Of a stretch of 64,000 nt of DNA, positions 23,359-34,186 are shown piece by piece; the stretch's first letter is position 1; every line of letters begins with the position of its first letter. The translations under genes were made by a program, and so were the position numbers. Location of the stretch: positions 29,232,479-29,296,478 of the forward strand of contig OV277861.1 in NCBI GenBank assembly GCA_922989275.2, written 5' to 3'. This stretch comes from Gari tellinella. Its lineage: Eukaryota; Mollusca; Bivalvia; Cardiida; Psammobiidae. Under the pieces are notes generated by a model. The model saw only the letters and a program-made list of their open reading frames with translations, made no database searches and was not told the DNA's origin.

Positions 23359-24068
23359 CTTGCTAGATATGTCATGCTAGACACTCGGGGGTTACTGGTA
23401 AATGGAATCACCTCCATCATTTCTTTGAAGGCGTCAGTTTCACACAGACTGAAGTCGTACTTTACCCGCTTAGCGCTGGCTTCAGCTTCCAGCGCTGTGA
23501 ACCTCATGTCGGCTAACTCCATTTTCTGCCCAACTGGCAAGTTCAGGTTCAACTTCTGTTTCATGAACTTTTTATGTATCAGCCCTGTAACTTTCCCAAA
23601 TTTCTCTGCCTGTCCATCATGGGAAAGACGTTTAAGTTCATGAGCAAGTCGGGCCATCTTTTTTCTTGTAGCTGTAAACACGTCAACCTTTCTAACAGGC
23701 TCGAGAATAATCACTCGGTTATCGTCATCATGCTCTTGCGCACCGTCGCGTTCGTCATTTTCTACCGCCGTCGGCCAAGTCTTCTTGATACTTGAAACAA
23801 GTTTATCGGCGAGAAATGTATACGCATTATTGTATCTAAGAGCGTGAAGTAATCCTTCAAATGTACACTTGCTGCTTGGCTTTTTTATCATTAACAGAAA
23901 CGACGCACACAGTTTTCTTCTGGTTAAGTTCGATTCGATAATTTCTTCGTATTGTTCGTCATCGATCATGAAATCTTGAAACAAAACTGGCGCAATATCT
24001 TTGGCGTCTAGGTCATCAATCAAAGCTAAATGGTTCGCTCTCAGGGCGCCCTTTTCTCGTGAATCCAT
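23359..24068 (-). CDS. CARD-TPR gene B, exon 1 (CARD)
   Basis: 236 codons plus two bases, ATG at 24068-24066. Same length and phase as gene A exon 1, and most residues match by eye. CARD at about 5-95: LRANHLALIDDLDAKDIA, then QYEEIIESNLTRRKLC, ASFLLMIKKP and FEGLLHALRYNNAYTFLADKL. A variable acidic linker (about 100-120, with AVENDERDGAQEHDDDN) differs most between the two genes. Residues 125-236 open the helical region (KKMARLAHELKRLSHDG; MELADMRFTALEAE). Ends SSMTYLA plus AG|GTAAAC. No nucleotide-binding or caspase domain accompanies the CARD, so an adaptor or regulator is more likely than an enzyme (inference). Confidence 0.85.
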
Positions 24069-24187
24069 TCCTTTTATCCTCTATTGGAACGTTTGTTAAC
24101 TTCCGTTATATCTAAAAACGACAACAACAACAATCGAATAGTTACAGTAATTTTTGTTAGCATTTCCTGTTTAACATATTCACTGCC

Positions 24188-24400
24188 TTAACCCTAGTAT
24201 AATAATTATTTGCAATCAGTTGAGATCCTGATCGGACGGCGCAGAATGCGCCATCTGATCAGGATCACCACTATTTGACACTCATTTTAGCATTTCTAAG
24301 TCAAAATACACGTAGCTAAAAATAAAGATTTTTGATATATATTTTATAAGCAGACGATACTTGTTTAAATCAGATGACGTCATGGCAGCGAATGTGTTAA
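24188..24400. mobile_element. H1 hairpin MITE abutting an H4 copy
   Basis: TTAACCCTAGTATAAT at 24188 and GCAGCGAATGTGTTAA ending at 24400. Hairpin at 24212-24278 with apex GGCGCAGAATGCGCC, a third apex variant that still pairs. Its right TTAA (24397-24400) is also the left TTAA of the next element. Confidence 0.8.
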
Positions 24401-24604
24401 CCCATTTATACCAACTGGATTAATTCATGTTCATATATTGGATTAGTCTATTTTTTATCAAAGGGATGCCTGGTCAAAATTTTCATTTTTGTTTTGTTTA
24501 TATTAAAATTCCTATCAGCAAACAGTGTATAATGCGGCGTCTGATCAGAGTCTACACTGTTTGCCTATGTCCAATATATAGGATGGTGGGCACAAATGGG
24601 TTAA
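24397..24604. mobile_element. H4 hairpin MITE, complete
   Basis: TIRs TTAACCCATTTATACCA and GGGCACAAATGGGTTAA. Central hairpin at about 24519-24566 with ACAGTGTATAATGCGGCG on the left (left arm partly deleted) and AGAGTCTACACTGTTTGCC on the right. No coding capacity. Confidence 0.85.
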
Positions 24605-24682
24605 ACGGGACGGAACAAAACACCTAATGCATTTGATTGTAGAATATAACATGTTTCAACTCACATCCTCACAAGGCGACTT

Positions 24683-24811
24683 TGCAAACAGTTTGGAACA
24701 TGATCAGACGCCGCCTAATTCTTTAGTCGTCAGTGATGGTGAAAGTGTTAAGTCTTCCATGCACTGCCAACGGCGTAACGCGGCGTCTTATCAGGATCAA
24801 AACTGTTTGAC
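24683..24811. repeat. Opened H1 hairpin with 54-base apex insert
   Basis: Left arm GCAAACAGTTTGGAACATGA at 24683 and right arm CTTATCAGGATCAAAACTG then TTTGA ending at 24811 still pair. The apex holds unrelated sequence from about 24717 to 24770. Confidence 0.7.
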
Positions 24812-25008
24812 ACTTGTATTGACATTTCTTCAGTCAGGACAGCCCCAAAGCTAATTCTTAAAATATTGCAAACGATCCTACCTACGCAGACGGTATTTTG
24901 CAGTAATAAAGGTTTAACGCAGACTTTAACATTTGGCGGTGAAATAATTAACATGGTAAGCGATATATTTAAGAAATTAAATGATTTGTTTCGACGTTTA
25001 AGCGATTT

Positions 25009-25056
25009 AAACGACAGAAAACGATCGATAAACTTGCCGATTATTTTCTGTCGTTT
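25009..25056. repeat. Small inverted repeat
   Basis: AAACGACAGAAAA (25009-25021) pairs exactly with TTTTCTGTCGTTT (25044-25056). It belongs to none of the named hairpin families. The rest of 24812-26189 shows no gene; a worn H1 hairpin is at 25941-25997. Confidence 0.6.
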
Positions 25057-26189
25057 ATTTCGCAGAAACGCCAAAATATTTTTTCATTTCTTGTATTTAC
25101 ATTTGGTCTATATCCTATGTAATTTCTAACATTATATGAAGATTTGATTAGTATGCATGTTTTGAGGTTTCTAACACGAATAATGTGTATTCTGAAAGGA
25201 ACAGCCAGAACAGACGCTGTGATTCGCGGATGAATGATCCAAAAGCCCCGTCTCTTATGCAAAATATATACACAAGCTCATCTCCCTGGAGAAATTGCGT
25301 ATATACGAATTAAACGTCAACATTTTCAATGTAAATATGTGTTACATGATATGATTTGCAGACAGTTAGGAGCCTTGTCAGACATGGAGTTACTCGGTGT
25401 CAGATATGGCTCCAAACTCTTTGAAATTGACATCGTTTCTTGGTGTTTAAATCGATAAACGCGTTTATTGGGAAATAAAAACATCGTTTTACTTACTATA
25501 ACTCTGGCCGAAATAGGGTCAGCGACCTATTTTGGTTTCCTTCTCCTTCTATGCCACATTTTAATATTACATATTACATCCTGGTTGTAGATATAACACT
25601 GTTTCTAGATCCATATTGTGCACTCCTGGTGTATTTAGGGAACTGTATAGATGCGAATCATCATTTGATATGTTCAATATGAAACTATCAGTCCACACAT
25701 AAAATTCACCACAATGCGAATTATCGCTAGACTTATATCAACCGTATGCCACTCGATGCTGGCGTATTGTGTGCTCGGATCCTGTGTGTGTTACAAGTAG
25801 GTATCAGCTATCCTGCATGGACATTCTGAAGTAGAAAATAAACATGCATCATGAGAATATGACGAATAAAAAACGAACGACACGTGACTCCTTGGTAATC
25901 GTTCTCATGCCGTGTAGGCGCAACTTGGGCTAGCATTTTATAAACAATTTGGATATTGAGTAACTCGGCGTCAGATCAGGATAAACATTGGTTGCAAACC
26001 TTACCATATAGGGGTAATGTTTCTTCCATGGATGCTCGTACATGTACATATATTTACACTACATTCGAATATGAAAGTACAAACGATAATAATGCGTGAG
26101 TATTAAATGACCTCCTATGCACTGGTGTGTGGTTTTGTGGTTTCCATTTGTAAAGCCACGTGTCAGAGGCTGCGCTAAAATAACGAATC

Positions 26190-27837
26190 TTAAAGCCGCA
26201 TTGTGTTTTTGAGAAACCTGCATAAAACGGTTGTTTGGGGTCCCATTTGAACTACGTGGGACGTGATTCTTTCACACAAACCGGTTTTATCTAAGCAATA
26301 CGCTTTTTAAATTTTATTTATAGTATTTTGGTGCTGCACAAATTAAAGAGCCTCCCTTGTGAATGGAAAGAAGGACAACTCTGTAAATACAGGGCTCCAG
26401 ATAACGGAAGTATTTCGAAAACTAAAATCTTTATTTCTGCTTTTAAACCCAATGGTGTCATACTCATTACAAGTGTATCGAAGATACGGTTTAATCAGTA
26501 GTAACACCATAGCATTCGGTGCTGAAATGAGTGAGAAAATGTTATATTAGTTCAGATTACTCCAACTTATCTATAGGACTGGAGCATCTGGTTAACCCTT
26601 ATTCTGCTGCACAGACGTCTGCTTTGACATTGTCGTCTGCAACATTTGTTCAGTTTAGATTTATGCATTGTTTTAATTAAACAAACCTTAAGACGAGTGT
26701 CAAATAGTTTGGATACAGATGAGACGCCGCGTTACGCGGCGTCTTTTTAGATTCAAATAGTTTGTAAACTCAGTAAAGTAGGCACAGGGTTAAACACTAT
26801 GAGATTCAATAACAACCTATACCTTGAGCTTGCTGAAAATGACTGTTTCAGCCTTGTCCGCTCTCTAACTCAAACACTTCTTTTTGGATCTTCACCAAAC
26901 TTGCTACAAATGTTTATTAGTATAGAATCTAGGTCAGGTTCAATAACTAGCAAAATCGCATAAGGCATGTCTGAGTTATTGCTGAAAAATGCTGAAACAG
27001 TCATTTTTTAATACATAAAGGGCAAAAACTCAGATATGCCACATTCGATTTTTGTAATAATCAAATAGACATAAATTTTATATACTTAAACATTTTCAGC
27101 ATGTTTAATGAATATCCGATAAAAACTGTATGTGTTAGAGTGCAAAAAGTGACTGAAACCGTCATTTTTCATTAATAAACAGGCAATAACTCAGATAAAC
27201 CTTATGTGATTTTAGTAGTTATGAAGCTGAACCTTGATTTTATATCAATAAACATTTTCAGCAAGTTTGGTGAAGATCCAATAAAACGTATTTGTGTTAG
27301 AGAGCAAAACTTGCTGAAAACAGTCATTTTTTAATACATAAATGGCAAAAAATCAGATATGCCACATGCGAATTTTGTAATAATCAAACTAGACCTACAT
27401 TTTTATATGAATAAATATTTTCAGCATGTTTGGTGAATATCCGATAAAAGCTGTTTGTTTTAGAGTGCAAAAATGACTGAAACAGTCATTTTTTATTAAT
27501 TAACAGGCAATAACTCAAAACTACCTTGTGCGATTTTAGTAGCAATCAAACTAAACCTTGATTTTATATCAATGAACATTTTCAGCAAGTTTGTGGAAGA
27601 TCGAATAAAAAATAGTTGAGTTAGAGAGCGGACAAAAAAGTGTGATAGTCTAACTGACTGATGGATGGACGGGCGCAGGTACAGATACGGTTCCCCCCAG
27701 TGAAGTTGAATTCGGTTGTATCACGTGATACTAATGTTTATGACAGACGTTCTATTTTCGGTTTGTTATGATTTTAAATCGCCCTTTTTGGTGATTTAGG
27801 TCTGAAGAAAAGGTCTGAAAACACAATGGGACTTTAA
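26190..27837. mobile_element. H7 TTAA element, copy 1
   Basis: 1648 bp, TTAA at both ends. TIRs TTAAAGCCGCATTGTGTTTT and GAAAACACAATGGGACTTTAA. A nested H1-like MITE sits at about 26594-26795 (TTAACCCTTATTCTG ... CACAGGGTTAA; hairpin 26701-26768). The rest is a tandem array of about 162 bp units (27138, 27299 and 27462 are equivalent points) whose first units are inverted relative to the last: CCGCTCTCTAACTC near 26859 against GAGTTAGAGAGCGG near 27618. No transposase; TTAA and ends suggest a piggyBac-type partner (inference). Confidence 0.88.
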
Positions 27838-28098
27838 CGGCTAAGAAAGCGAAAGAAATAGTATGATATTAAACAAAAATCAAAAATTATATTTTGGAAA
27901 AGATATTAAGCGGGGTGCATACTATAAGAAATGCAGTGGATGGGTGTGAAAAATGTAAGAAAATGAGGTTTTCAAGGAATTGTAATACCTTAAATTGCCA
28001 TGACCCCATCTGCTTTGAAAAATTGTCGTCGGCTGTTATTTTTCAAAAGTAAATTTTATGTTAATTGACTAAATAATATCATATTATCGTAATAAGTG

Positions 28099-28160
28099 TT
28101 TGTACAGACGCCGCTAAAATATGTGCAATCTGATCAGGATCCAAACTGATAGTTTGTAAA
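28099..28160. repeat. H1 hairpin relic
   Basis: CAGACGCCGCTAAAATATGTG and ATCTGATCAGGATCCAAACTG; the left outer arm is lost. Confidence 0.6.
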
Positions 28161-28199
28161 TAACCGTTGTATTAATTAATATTGAATGTCGAAGCACCT

Positions 28200-28419
28200 T
28201 TAACCATTTCATTATCAAATTCATCAGCCCCATTCACCGTTTCATTGTCGTCTGCTTCAATATGATTGGCTGCAATATCGTCTCAAAGTTAGAGATTTAC
28301 TTTAAGACAGTATCACTGACATATATTTCAAAACAAGAGGCAAACAGTTTTGATCCTGATCAGGATCAAGATTGTTTGCAAATGCCTTTTATGACGCCAT
28401 TAAGAGTGAAAGGGTTTAA
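28200..28419. mobile_element. H1 hairpin MITE, apex deleted
   Basis: TTAACCATTTCATTATC at 28200 and GAGTGAAAGGGTTTAA ending at 28419. The hairpin at 28341-28382 keeps only the outer arms CAAACAGTTTTGATCCTGAT and CAGGATCAAGATTGTTTGC; the whole GACGCC apex has gone symmetrically. Confidence 0.8.
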
Positions 28420-28675
28420 GTATTGCAGTGGAAAATACATACATCATTACCTTTAAACATTGCAATAAATGTAGAAAATAACAGTTTATCTGTAGATCTA
28501 ATAGTTTATTAAAAATGTGGCCGATATAATAAAATCTTAGTGACAAACAGTTACTGAGTGTCTGACCTGGATCTAAACTTTGCAATATAAACATCATTAA
28601 TTTAGAACAAAGCTGTTTATTGGGAAAGTATATTATTACCACAACCATCTGTAGTAAGCATACGCTCGAGCAACA

Positions 28676-28926
28676 TAACAATGGAGAAAGCGTTATTCTT
28701 TCCAGTTTAAACGCAAAGAAAACGCAAACGCAGTGACTTAAAATGGGTAAAATAACAAGTTTTTGACAATTTTGACGACTCATTTTAAGTGAGTGGCAAA
28801 CAGTTTGGAGTCAGATGAGATGCCGGGTAACCCGGCGTCTGATCTGGTTCCAAACTGTTTGCGATGGAAATAATAGTTTTAGCGTAAACGCGTTTATTTG
28901 GAAAGAATAACGTTTTCTCCACTGTA
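28676..28926. mobile_element. H3 hairpin MITE
   Basis: TA flanks, TIRs TAACAATGGAGAAAGCG and CGTTTTCTCCACTGTA. Subterminal tracts AAACGCAAAGAAAACGC and GTAAACGCGTTTATTTGG. Hairpin at about 28797-28862 with the CCGGGTAACCCGG apex typical of H3. Confidence 0.85.
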
Positions 28927-29137
28927 ATAATAATAATAATTCATTTTAATTGTACACTTACATGTCAATAGATATATTAATTAATATGCATATTGTTAAA
29001 ATATCATAGACTAGATTAACAGTTTGTGTTAGATAACCATGGCATTATATTTTATAAAATGAATATCACGTTATTTAGTAAGTATTACAAATAATTCAGT
29101 AAATCAGTTAAGCCTAGTGTCTACGAATTGGATATTG

Positions 29138-29205
29138 ACAAACAGTGAAGACAACGATGAGACGTCGCGTTACGCGGAGTCTCGTCAGGGTCTGCATTGC
29201 TTGCT
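29138..29205. repeat. H1/H2 mixed hairpin
   Basis: CAAACAGTGAAGAC outer arm as in H2, with a GACGTCGCGTTACGCGGAG apex as in H1. The outer arm and apex therefore combine features of two families. Confidence 0.65.
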
Positions 29206-29741
29206 TTACAACATTGATTAGTTTGCTGTCTTTAGATCACCCTTGTATATCTACAATGAAATCTTCCATCAAGTATAAAGGCAAAGTTCAGTGCAATAAC
29301 AGACATACATGTAAATGGGTTACGTTTATTTATAGCAGCAGTATAAGTTAGCAAAATCGATGAACATGCTTAACATGTACGCGTTGGGGTTTTCCTAGTT
29401 CCAAAATCGTACGTTTTCCTGGAAATTCCCAGTATCCGATATCCTGTTCACTAAATATAAGACGCGGTGGATAGAATTATGATGCTATCGTTACTAAAGG
29501 TGTCAGGTGACGAGAAATCCCGCATGCAATATATACAGGTAGTGTGCCGATAGCGTTCAAGATAATTCGATGATTCATTTCTATCAAATACATGTTGAAT
29601 ACATACAATAAAACCTATATTTTATGAAAACAAAACCTTAATCGGCACGATGGTACTTACGGTAGCATGCAGCAGGAAAAGCTTACAAACAGAGCAGCAG
29701 GCGAATATAATGGCAGAAAATAATTCAAATAGGTAGGCATA

Positions 29742-29950
29742 AAGATAGACATACAAACAGACATACGGGTAAGTATTCAGACAGCATCTTGGAAATCTGA
29801 TAAGCACACAGAAATACAGGAATACATCGGTATGTTTACAGAGAGATAGACATACATACAGACATACAGGTAAGTATTCAGACAGCATCTTGGAAACCCG
29901 ATAAGCACACAGAAATACAGGAATACATCGGTGTGTTTACAGAGAGATAT
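29742..29950. repeat. Tandem repeat, period 101 bp, two copies
   Basis: GATAGACATACAAACAGACA at about 29744 recurs at 29845, and GAGAGATA at 29841 recurs at 29942. Open frames through it are repeat artefacts. Confidence 0.8.
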
Positions 29951-30267
29951 ACAATAATAAAAGACTTACATGTAGATGCATGCAGGTATACAGACAGACA
30001 AGAGGGCAGGTAGAGCCAGCAGTCGGACACTATCTAATCCATACTGTTGCAACACCCTCGTATTGAGTACAATGTTCCCTCCATACAACGGTCCTCCCAA
30101 CAACGACCCCCTCCTTACAACGACCCTTGTCGCAGTTCCCTATAAACACGACAATTTTGTTTAACCCTTTCATGGCTGAAATGTAGTTTACTGAAAACTG
30201 TCTTCTGCTAATTTTCTTAAAGTTACATAATGGACATTTTGACAGAAAAAAACCATAATGACAAGTG

Positions 30268-30313
30268 ACAAACAACTTGAATCCAGCGTCTGATCTGGAT
30301 TCAATCTGTTTGA
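30268..30313. repeat. H1 hairpin relic
   Basis: CAAACAACTTGAATCCAG and CTGATCTGGATTCAATCTG; the apex is reduced. A related sequence with the same right flank (CTACCTCCGAACAACGCAC near 30345) recurs near 59845. Confidence 0.6.
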
Positions 30314-30832
30314 AAATGAACCAATTTCGCTACCTTTAACGACTACCTCCGAACAACGCACACATGTTTTGTCTCCCACTGGGTGTCGTTGTAGAGAGGG
30401 CGCTTTGAACATGTATTACAAACTAAATCGGACGCAAGCGAATACAGACGGGCGGACAGACAGACATAGTAATCTAGAGAAAATGATCGTACGTGTTTTG
30501 TATATTATCCGAGTAAGAGATGGTTTCTTACAGCATTATCCCTAAACGAGAATGATACGCAATAATCCCGAAATGAATATAAGTATCCTAGTTTCACTTT
30601 AGATTCCTGGTATCCCTGTAAGTAGGAAAGTGCAGAATCAGTTACCGTGCTGTGCGTTTTTGCGCATTACTGATATACAAAAATACATGATTACCGCTTC
30701 ACTATATATACTAATCTACACTTTACTTGTCTTTATTAATACTTAAGATCACGACCATACGCTGTATCTAATCAGGTTCTTAGCTGTTTGACCCTCGATG
30801 TTTCTTCAGTCATAATTGATAAAAATAAAAAT

Positions 30833-31082
30833 TTAACCCTTTCATCGCCAAATATTTCGTGAGAGTTTACCCCTTCGCCGTTTCACTGTCGTCTGCTTCA
30901 ATTGTGTTGTCTGCAATGTCGTTTCAAATTTAAAAGACTAAGGCAACTAGCGACTGAAGAAATTTCAAAAGGAATGTCAAACAATTTGGATCCTTATCAG
31001 ACGCCGCGTTACGCGGCGTCTGATCAGGAACCAAGCTGTTTGCAAATGCACTTTTAAGCGTCATTGATAGCGAAAGTGTTAA
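30833..31082. mobile_element. H1 hairpin MITE, best complete copy
   Basis: 250 bp. TTAACCCTTTCATCGCC at 30833 and TGATAGCGAAAGTGTTAA ending at 31082 form the TIR, with TTAA at both ends. Left spacer carries CCCCTTCGCCGTTTCA and GTCGTCTGCTTCAATTG. Hairpin at about 30978-31044: CAAACAATTTGGATCCTTAT, apex CGCCGCGTTACGCGGCG, then TGATCAGGAACCAAGC. Used here as the reference copy. Confidence 0.9.
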
Positions 31083-31267
31083 GGGAACAAAAGCAGACGA
31101 TATTAGTTCAGAAGAAGGCATTTTTTAAAGTAAAGGAATTGATCACGGGACAGGGCATTTTCTATGAGCATATAGACATTCAAAATCAATAGATCGTGCG
31201 ATGATAAGGAAATAAATTTCCTATGGGAAACAAACTTCCTAATATAATCATCATAATCGTAATATTA

Positions 31268-31510
31268 TACCGTGTAAAAGACATTTTTCTTTCTCGTTTA
31301 AAGGCAAACGAAACACAAACGTAATTCACTAAAATGTAGAAAATTAGATTTACGACTTTTTGAAAGTTCTATTAATTTCAGTCTGAGATGCAAATAATTT
31401 GGACTCTGTTTAGACACCGGGTTACCCGTTGTTTAAGCTTACTCCAAACTATTTGCAATGGAAATAATAGTTTTAGATATAAACGTTTATAGGGAAATAT
31501 AAACGAATTA
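31268..31510. mobile_element. Degenerate H3 MITE
   Basis: Tracts CGTTTAAAGGCAAACGAAAC and ATAGTTTTAGATATAAACG match H3 spacers. Hairpin at about 31389-31457 with apex CACCGGGTTACCCGTTG. Ends worn. A CTACTA-type microsatellite follows at about 31545-31600. Confidence 0.65.
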
Positions 31511-31763
31511 TCTACTTATCATTTGTTTCTCTAGTATTACTGCTGCTGCTATTTTCATTGCTACTACTACTACTTCTACTGATACTGTTACATAAACGAC
31601 AGTTGCAGCAGCAACGACAGCGTTTGAAAAGTAATGGCAACTGATCAATATATTTAATAAAATAAGTGCAAAATGCATGTATGATATATCATTTGTAAGG
31701 GAAATTCTTTACCTACACGATGGTATAACGCACGATAAGGTTACACAAGTAGATAAGACACAA

Positions 31764-31829
31764 CACACAGTGAAGACCCGTATCAGAGGGCTCCTAAATG
31801 ATCCCTCTGAACAAGGTCTGCATTGTTTG
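31764..31829. repeat. H2 hairpin
   Basis: ACACAGTGAAGACCCGTATC, apex GAGGGCTCCTAAATGATCCCTC, then AAGGTCTGCATTGTTTGG. Confidence 0.7.
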
Positions 31830-32209
31830 GCATCTTGAAATAAAGTATTCAAAACAACCCATAAAATTGCCTAAACATATTAGGAAACTGATATTATCCA
31901 TTTGAAGTTTGAGGGATGAGTTTTGCAGATGACCATTTAGAAGCCGACAGTGTTTTAACATGATAAAGTGTTTACCTGTTGACTTAAAAAAGTGGCCATG
32001 ATTGTATTGCTTGTAGCCATGTTTCGAGATCTATGCGGCGATAGTATGTAGTTTAACCATTTCTCGGTCAAAGTACATCGAACATGTAAACAGCTAGTTA
32101 TGTTTTTAAAACTGTAACGTTTTGTCTTAACAGCATTTGACGGCACAATGAAATATTATGGCTAAGCTCAACTTAGTTTAAAGCTATTTTAGTTCCAAAC
32201 ATTTATACA

Positions 32210-32275
32210 TAAAAAACAGTAACACCCCTCTATATTACGACCACTCAAACGCCCGTTTATTGAAGGTATTGCATA
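32210..32275. repeat. H5 end fragment
   Basis: ACAGTAACACCCCTCTATAT and TACGACCACTC match the H5 TIR; the rest of the element is missing. Confidence 0.6.
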
Positions 32276-32375
32276 CAGAACCTGGATTCAACAACAAGTA
32301 AGATGAAAGTGAACTAATCATACACCTTTTAAAATATGTCAGCTTCAATTCCATCTTGCTTACAGCAACTGTACC

Positions 32376-32610
32376 TTAACCCTTTCACCCTGAATGACGC
32401 TTTAAAGCGCGATTGCAAACAGTTTGCGTAACGCGGCGTCTGATCAGGATCCACTCTGTTTGACACACGTTTTGAAATTTATTCAGTCATACTGTCTTAT
32501 TTCTTAACTTTGAACCGACATTGCAGACAACAAAATAGCTGCAGACGACAATGAAACGGAGAAGGGGTAAATAACTCATGAAAGATTTGGTGAAACCATC
32601 CTTATTTTAA
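32376..32610. mobile_element. H1 hairpin MITE, left arm deleted
   Basis: TTAACCCTTTCACCC at 32376 with H1 spacer GCAGACGACAATGAAACGG near 32540. Hairpin at 32416-32464 lacks most of its left arm (CAAACAGTTTGCGTAACGCG). The right end near 32607 is worn. Confidence 0.7.
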
Positions 32611-32770
32611 TCCCTTCGCTGTCATAACGTCATCACTTTTAAACAATTGTTGTCTGTATTATTTTCCACAAACTTAAACCTTAGGTTTGAGTCCATTTCG
32701 CCTCCGGACTTGAGAAATATAACATTGAGCGGCAAACAGTTTGGATCCTGATCAGACGCCGCAAACAATC
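32607..32770. mobile_element. H1 MITE, 3' truncated
   Basis: TTAATCCCTTCGCTGTCAT then CAAACAGTTTGGATCCTGAT at about 32734. The sequence breaks off at the apex CGCCGC. It may share a TTAA with the preceding copy. Confidence 0.6.
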
Positions 32771-33131
32771 ATTGTTCGTTGGGTAAGGTAGTGAGTCGTA
32801 TATCTAATAGCGCTTTTTAATGTTTTTACAGGGGATTTTAAAATATCAAACCTTGGCAACAAATATAAACAAAGTTACATTCTGGCTCCTCTGATAATAA
32901 ACAACCACGTGCGTCGCACGAGCACAATATGTTTTGAAACTGAGAATGCGTAATAATGATATTTAACCGCAGACGAGACGAACAGATTTAACATGTACCC
33001 CCGCTATAATATAGTCTGCCTTAAAGTGTCGACTGCATTGTTGTTTTTTCTCAAATTAAGGCGTTTCGTTGTCTGTAAATTATTTAGCTTTTTGCTTTTG
33101 TTTTGGTTTTGGAAAAATCGATAAACGAGTG

Positions 33132-33189
33132 TCAAACAATTTGGATCCAGATATTACTCGGCGTCTTGTCTTGATCCAAACTGTTTGAA
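33132..33189. repeat. H1 hairpin
   Basis: CAAACAATTTGGATCCAG and CTTGATCCAAACTGTTTG, with a short apex ATTACTCGGCG. Confidence 0.7.
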
Positions 33190-33310
33190 GTGACAGTCAA
33201 GTGTCGCTTGACAAAAGATACAATATGTATTAGACTAGGTAGGATTGACTTGCGGTTAACAATAAAATGAATTTGTCATTTGCCTCTTTATCGCGATTGT
33301 AACAATATTG

Positions 33311-33377
33311 CAAACAGTTAGGATCCATATCAGACGCCGCGAATCGCGGCGTCTGATAAGGATCCAAACTGTTTGAA
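33311..33377. repeat. H1 hairpin, GCGAATCGC apex
   Basis: CAAACAGTTAGGATCCATAT; apex GCCGCGAATCGCGGC, an apex variant that keeps full pairing; right arm GATAAGGATCCAAACTG. A truncated copy (right arm only) is at 33729-33775. Confidence 0.8.
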
Positions 33378-34186
33378 CCTCTTTTTTATGTTCTTAAGCT
33401 CAAATGACATAAAAACTGAATCTGGAAAATAATTGCAGACGAAAACTTTGAAGTAGACGATAAGTTAATGTGATAAAACATTGTGTCGTTTTATAGATTA
33501 TTACTCGTTTCTTACATAGTACATGCAACCTTGCTCGTCGTAAGTCAAAACTTTTAAATACGTCTTATTTCTGATTTCTCCATCTTATCATGTCTTGTGG
33601 TATCTCTTTGGAATCGTCTTTTCGAGACGGGTGCAACGATAAGTCACAAAACAGGATTAAATGGAGAAATAAATAAATAATAGCTGAAAATTTCAGAATG
33701 TGACCTAAGAAGTATTAATTAAAGTGTATGTCAAACAATTTACGCGGCGTCTGATCAGGATCCAAACTATTTGAAAATATGGTAATCAGTGTAAGGCTGT
33801 GAAGGGGTTAAAGATACATGTGCCTTATATTTGAGTGCAGAACTGTTTGAATCATGATCAGGCCCTGAGTTAACTATGAATTGTTCAGGCGCATGTGAGG
33901 TAGTGAGTTTCACTTTCAGTTAAATGCAAAAAGTGTACGTACAGGGTGTCTCATAATATATGTTTCCATTTCAAACCTTTGTCACGTTTTCATTTAAATA
34001 GCTATTACAAATAAAAAGGTATCATATTAAAGGTAAGTTTTAAAATTTTAACCATACATAACTTAACTAGCTAAATTGTAATTAAACTTAAGTAACCACT
34101 CTTAGAAAATCGCTTCTATTTACAGCATATACTCAAATCAGCATGCACTAACTTTAAATGTATACTGTACATACAATGCACATGTA

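Noticed and set aside
30833..33377. CRISPR-like array: short palindromic repeats at intervals
   Set aside because: The spacing is hundreds of bases and irregular, flanks belong to the same transposon families, and the DNA is eukaryotic.
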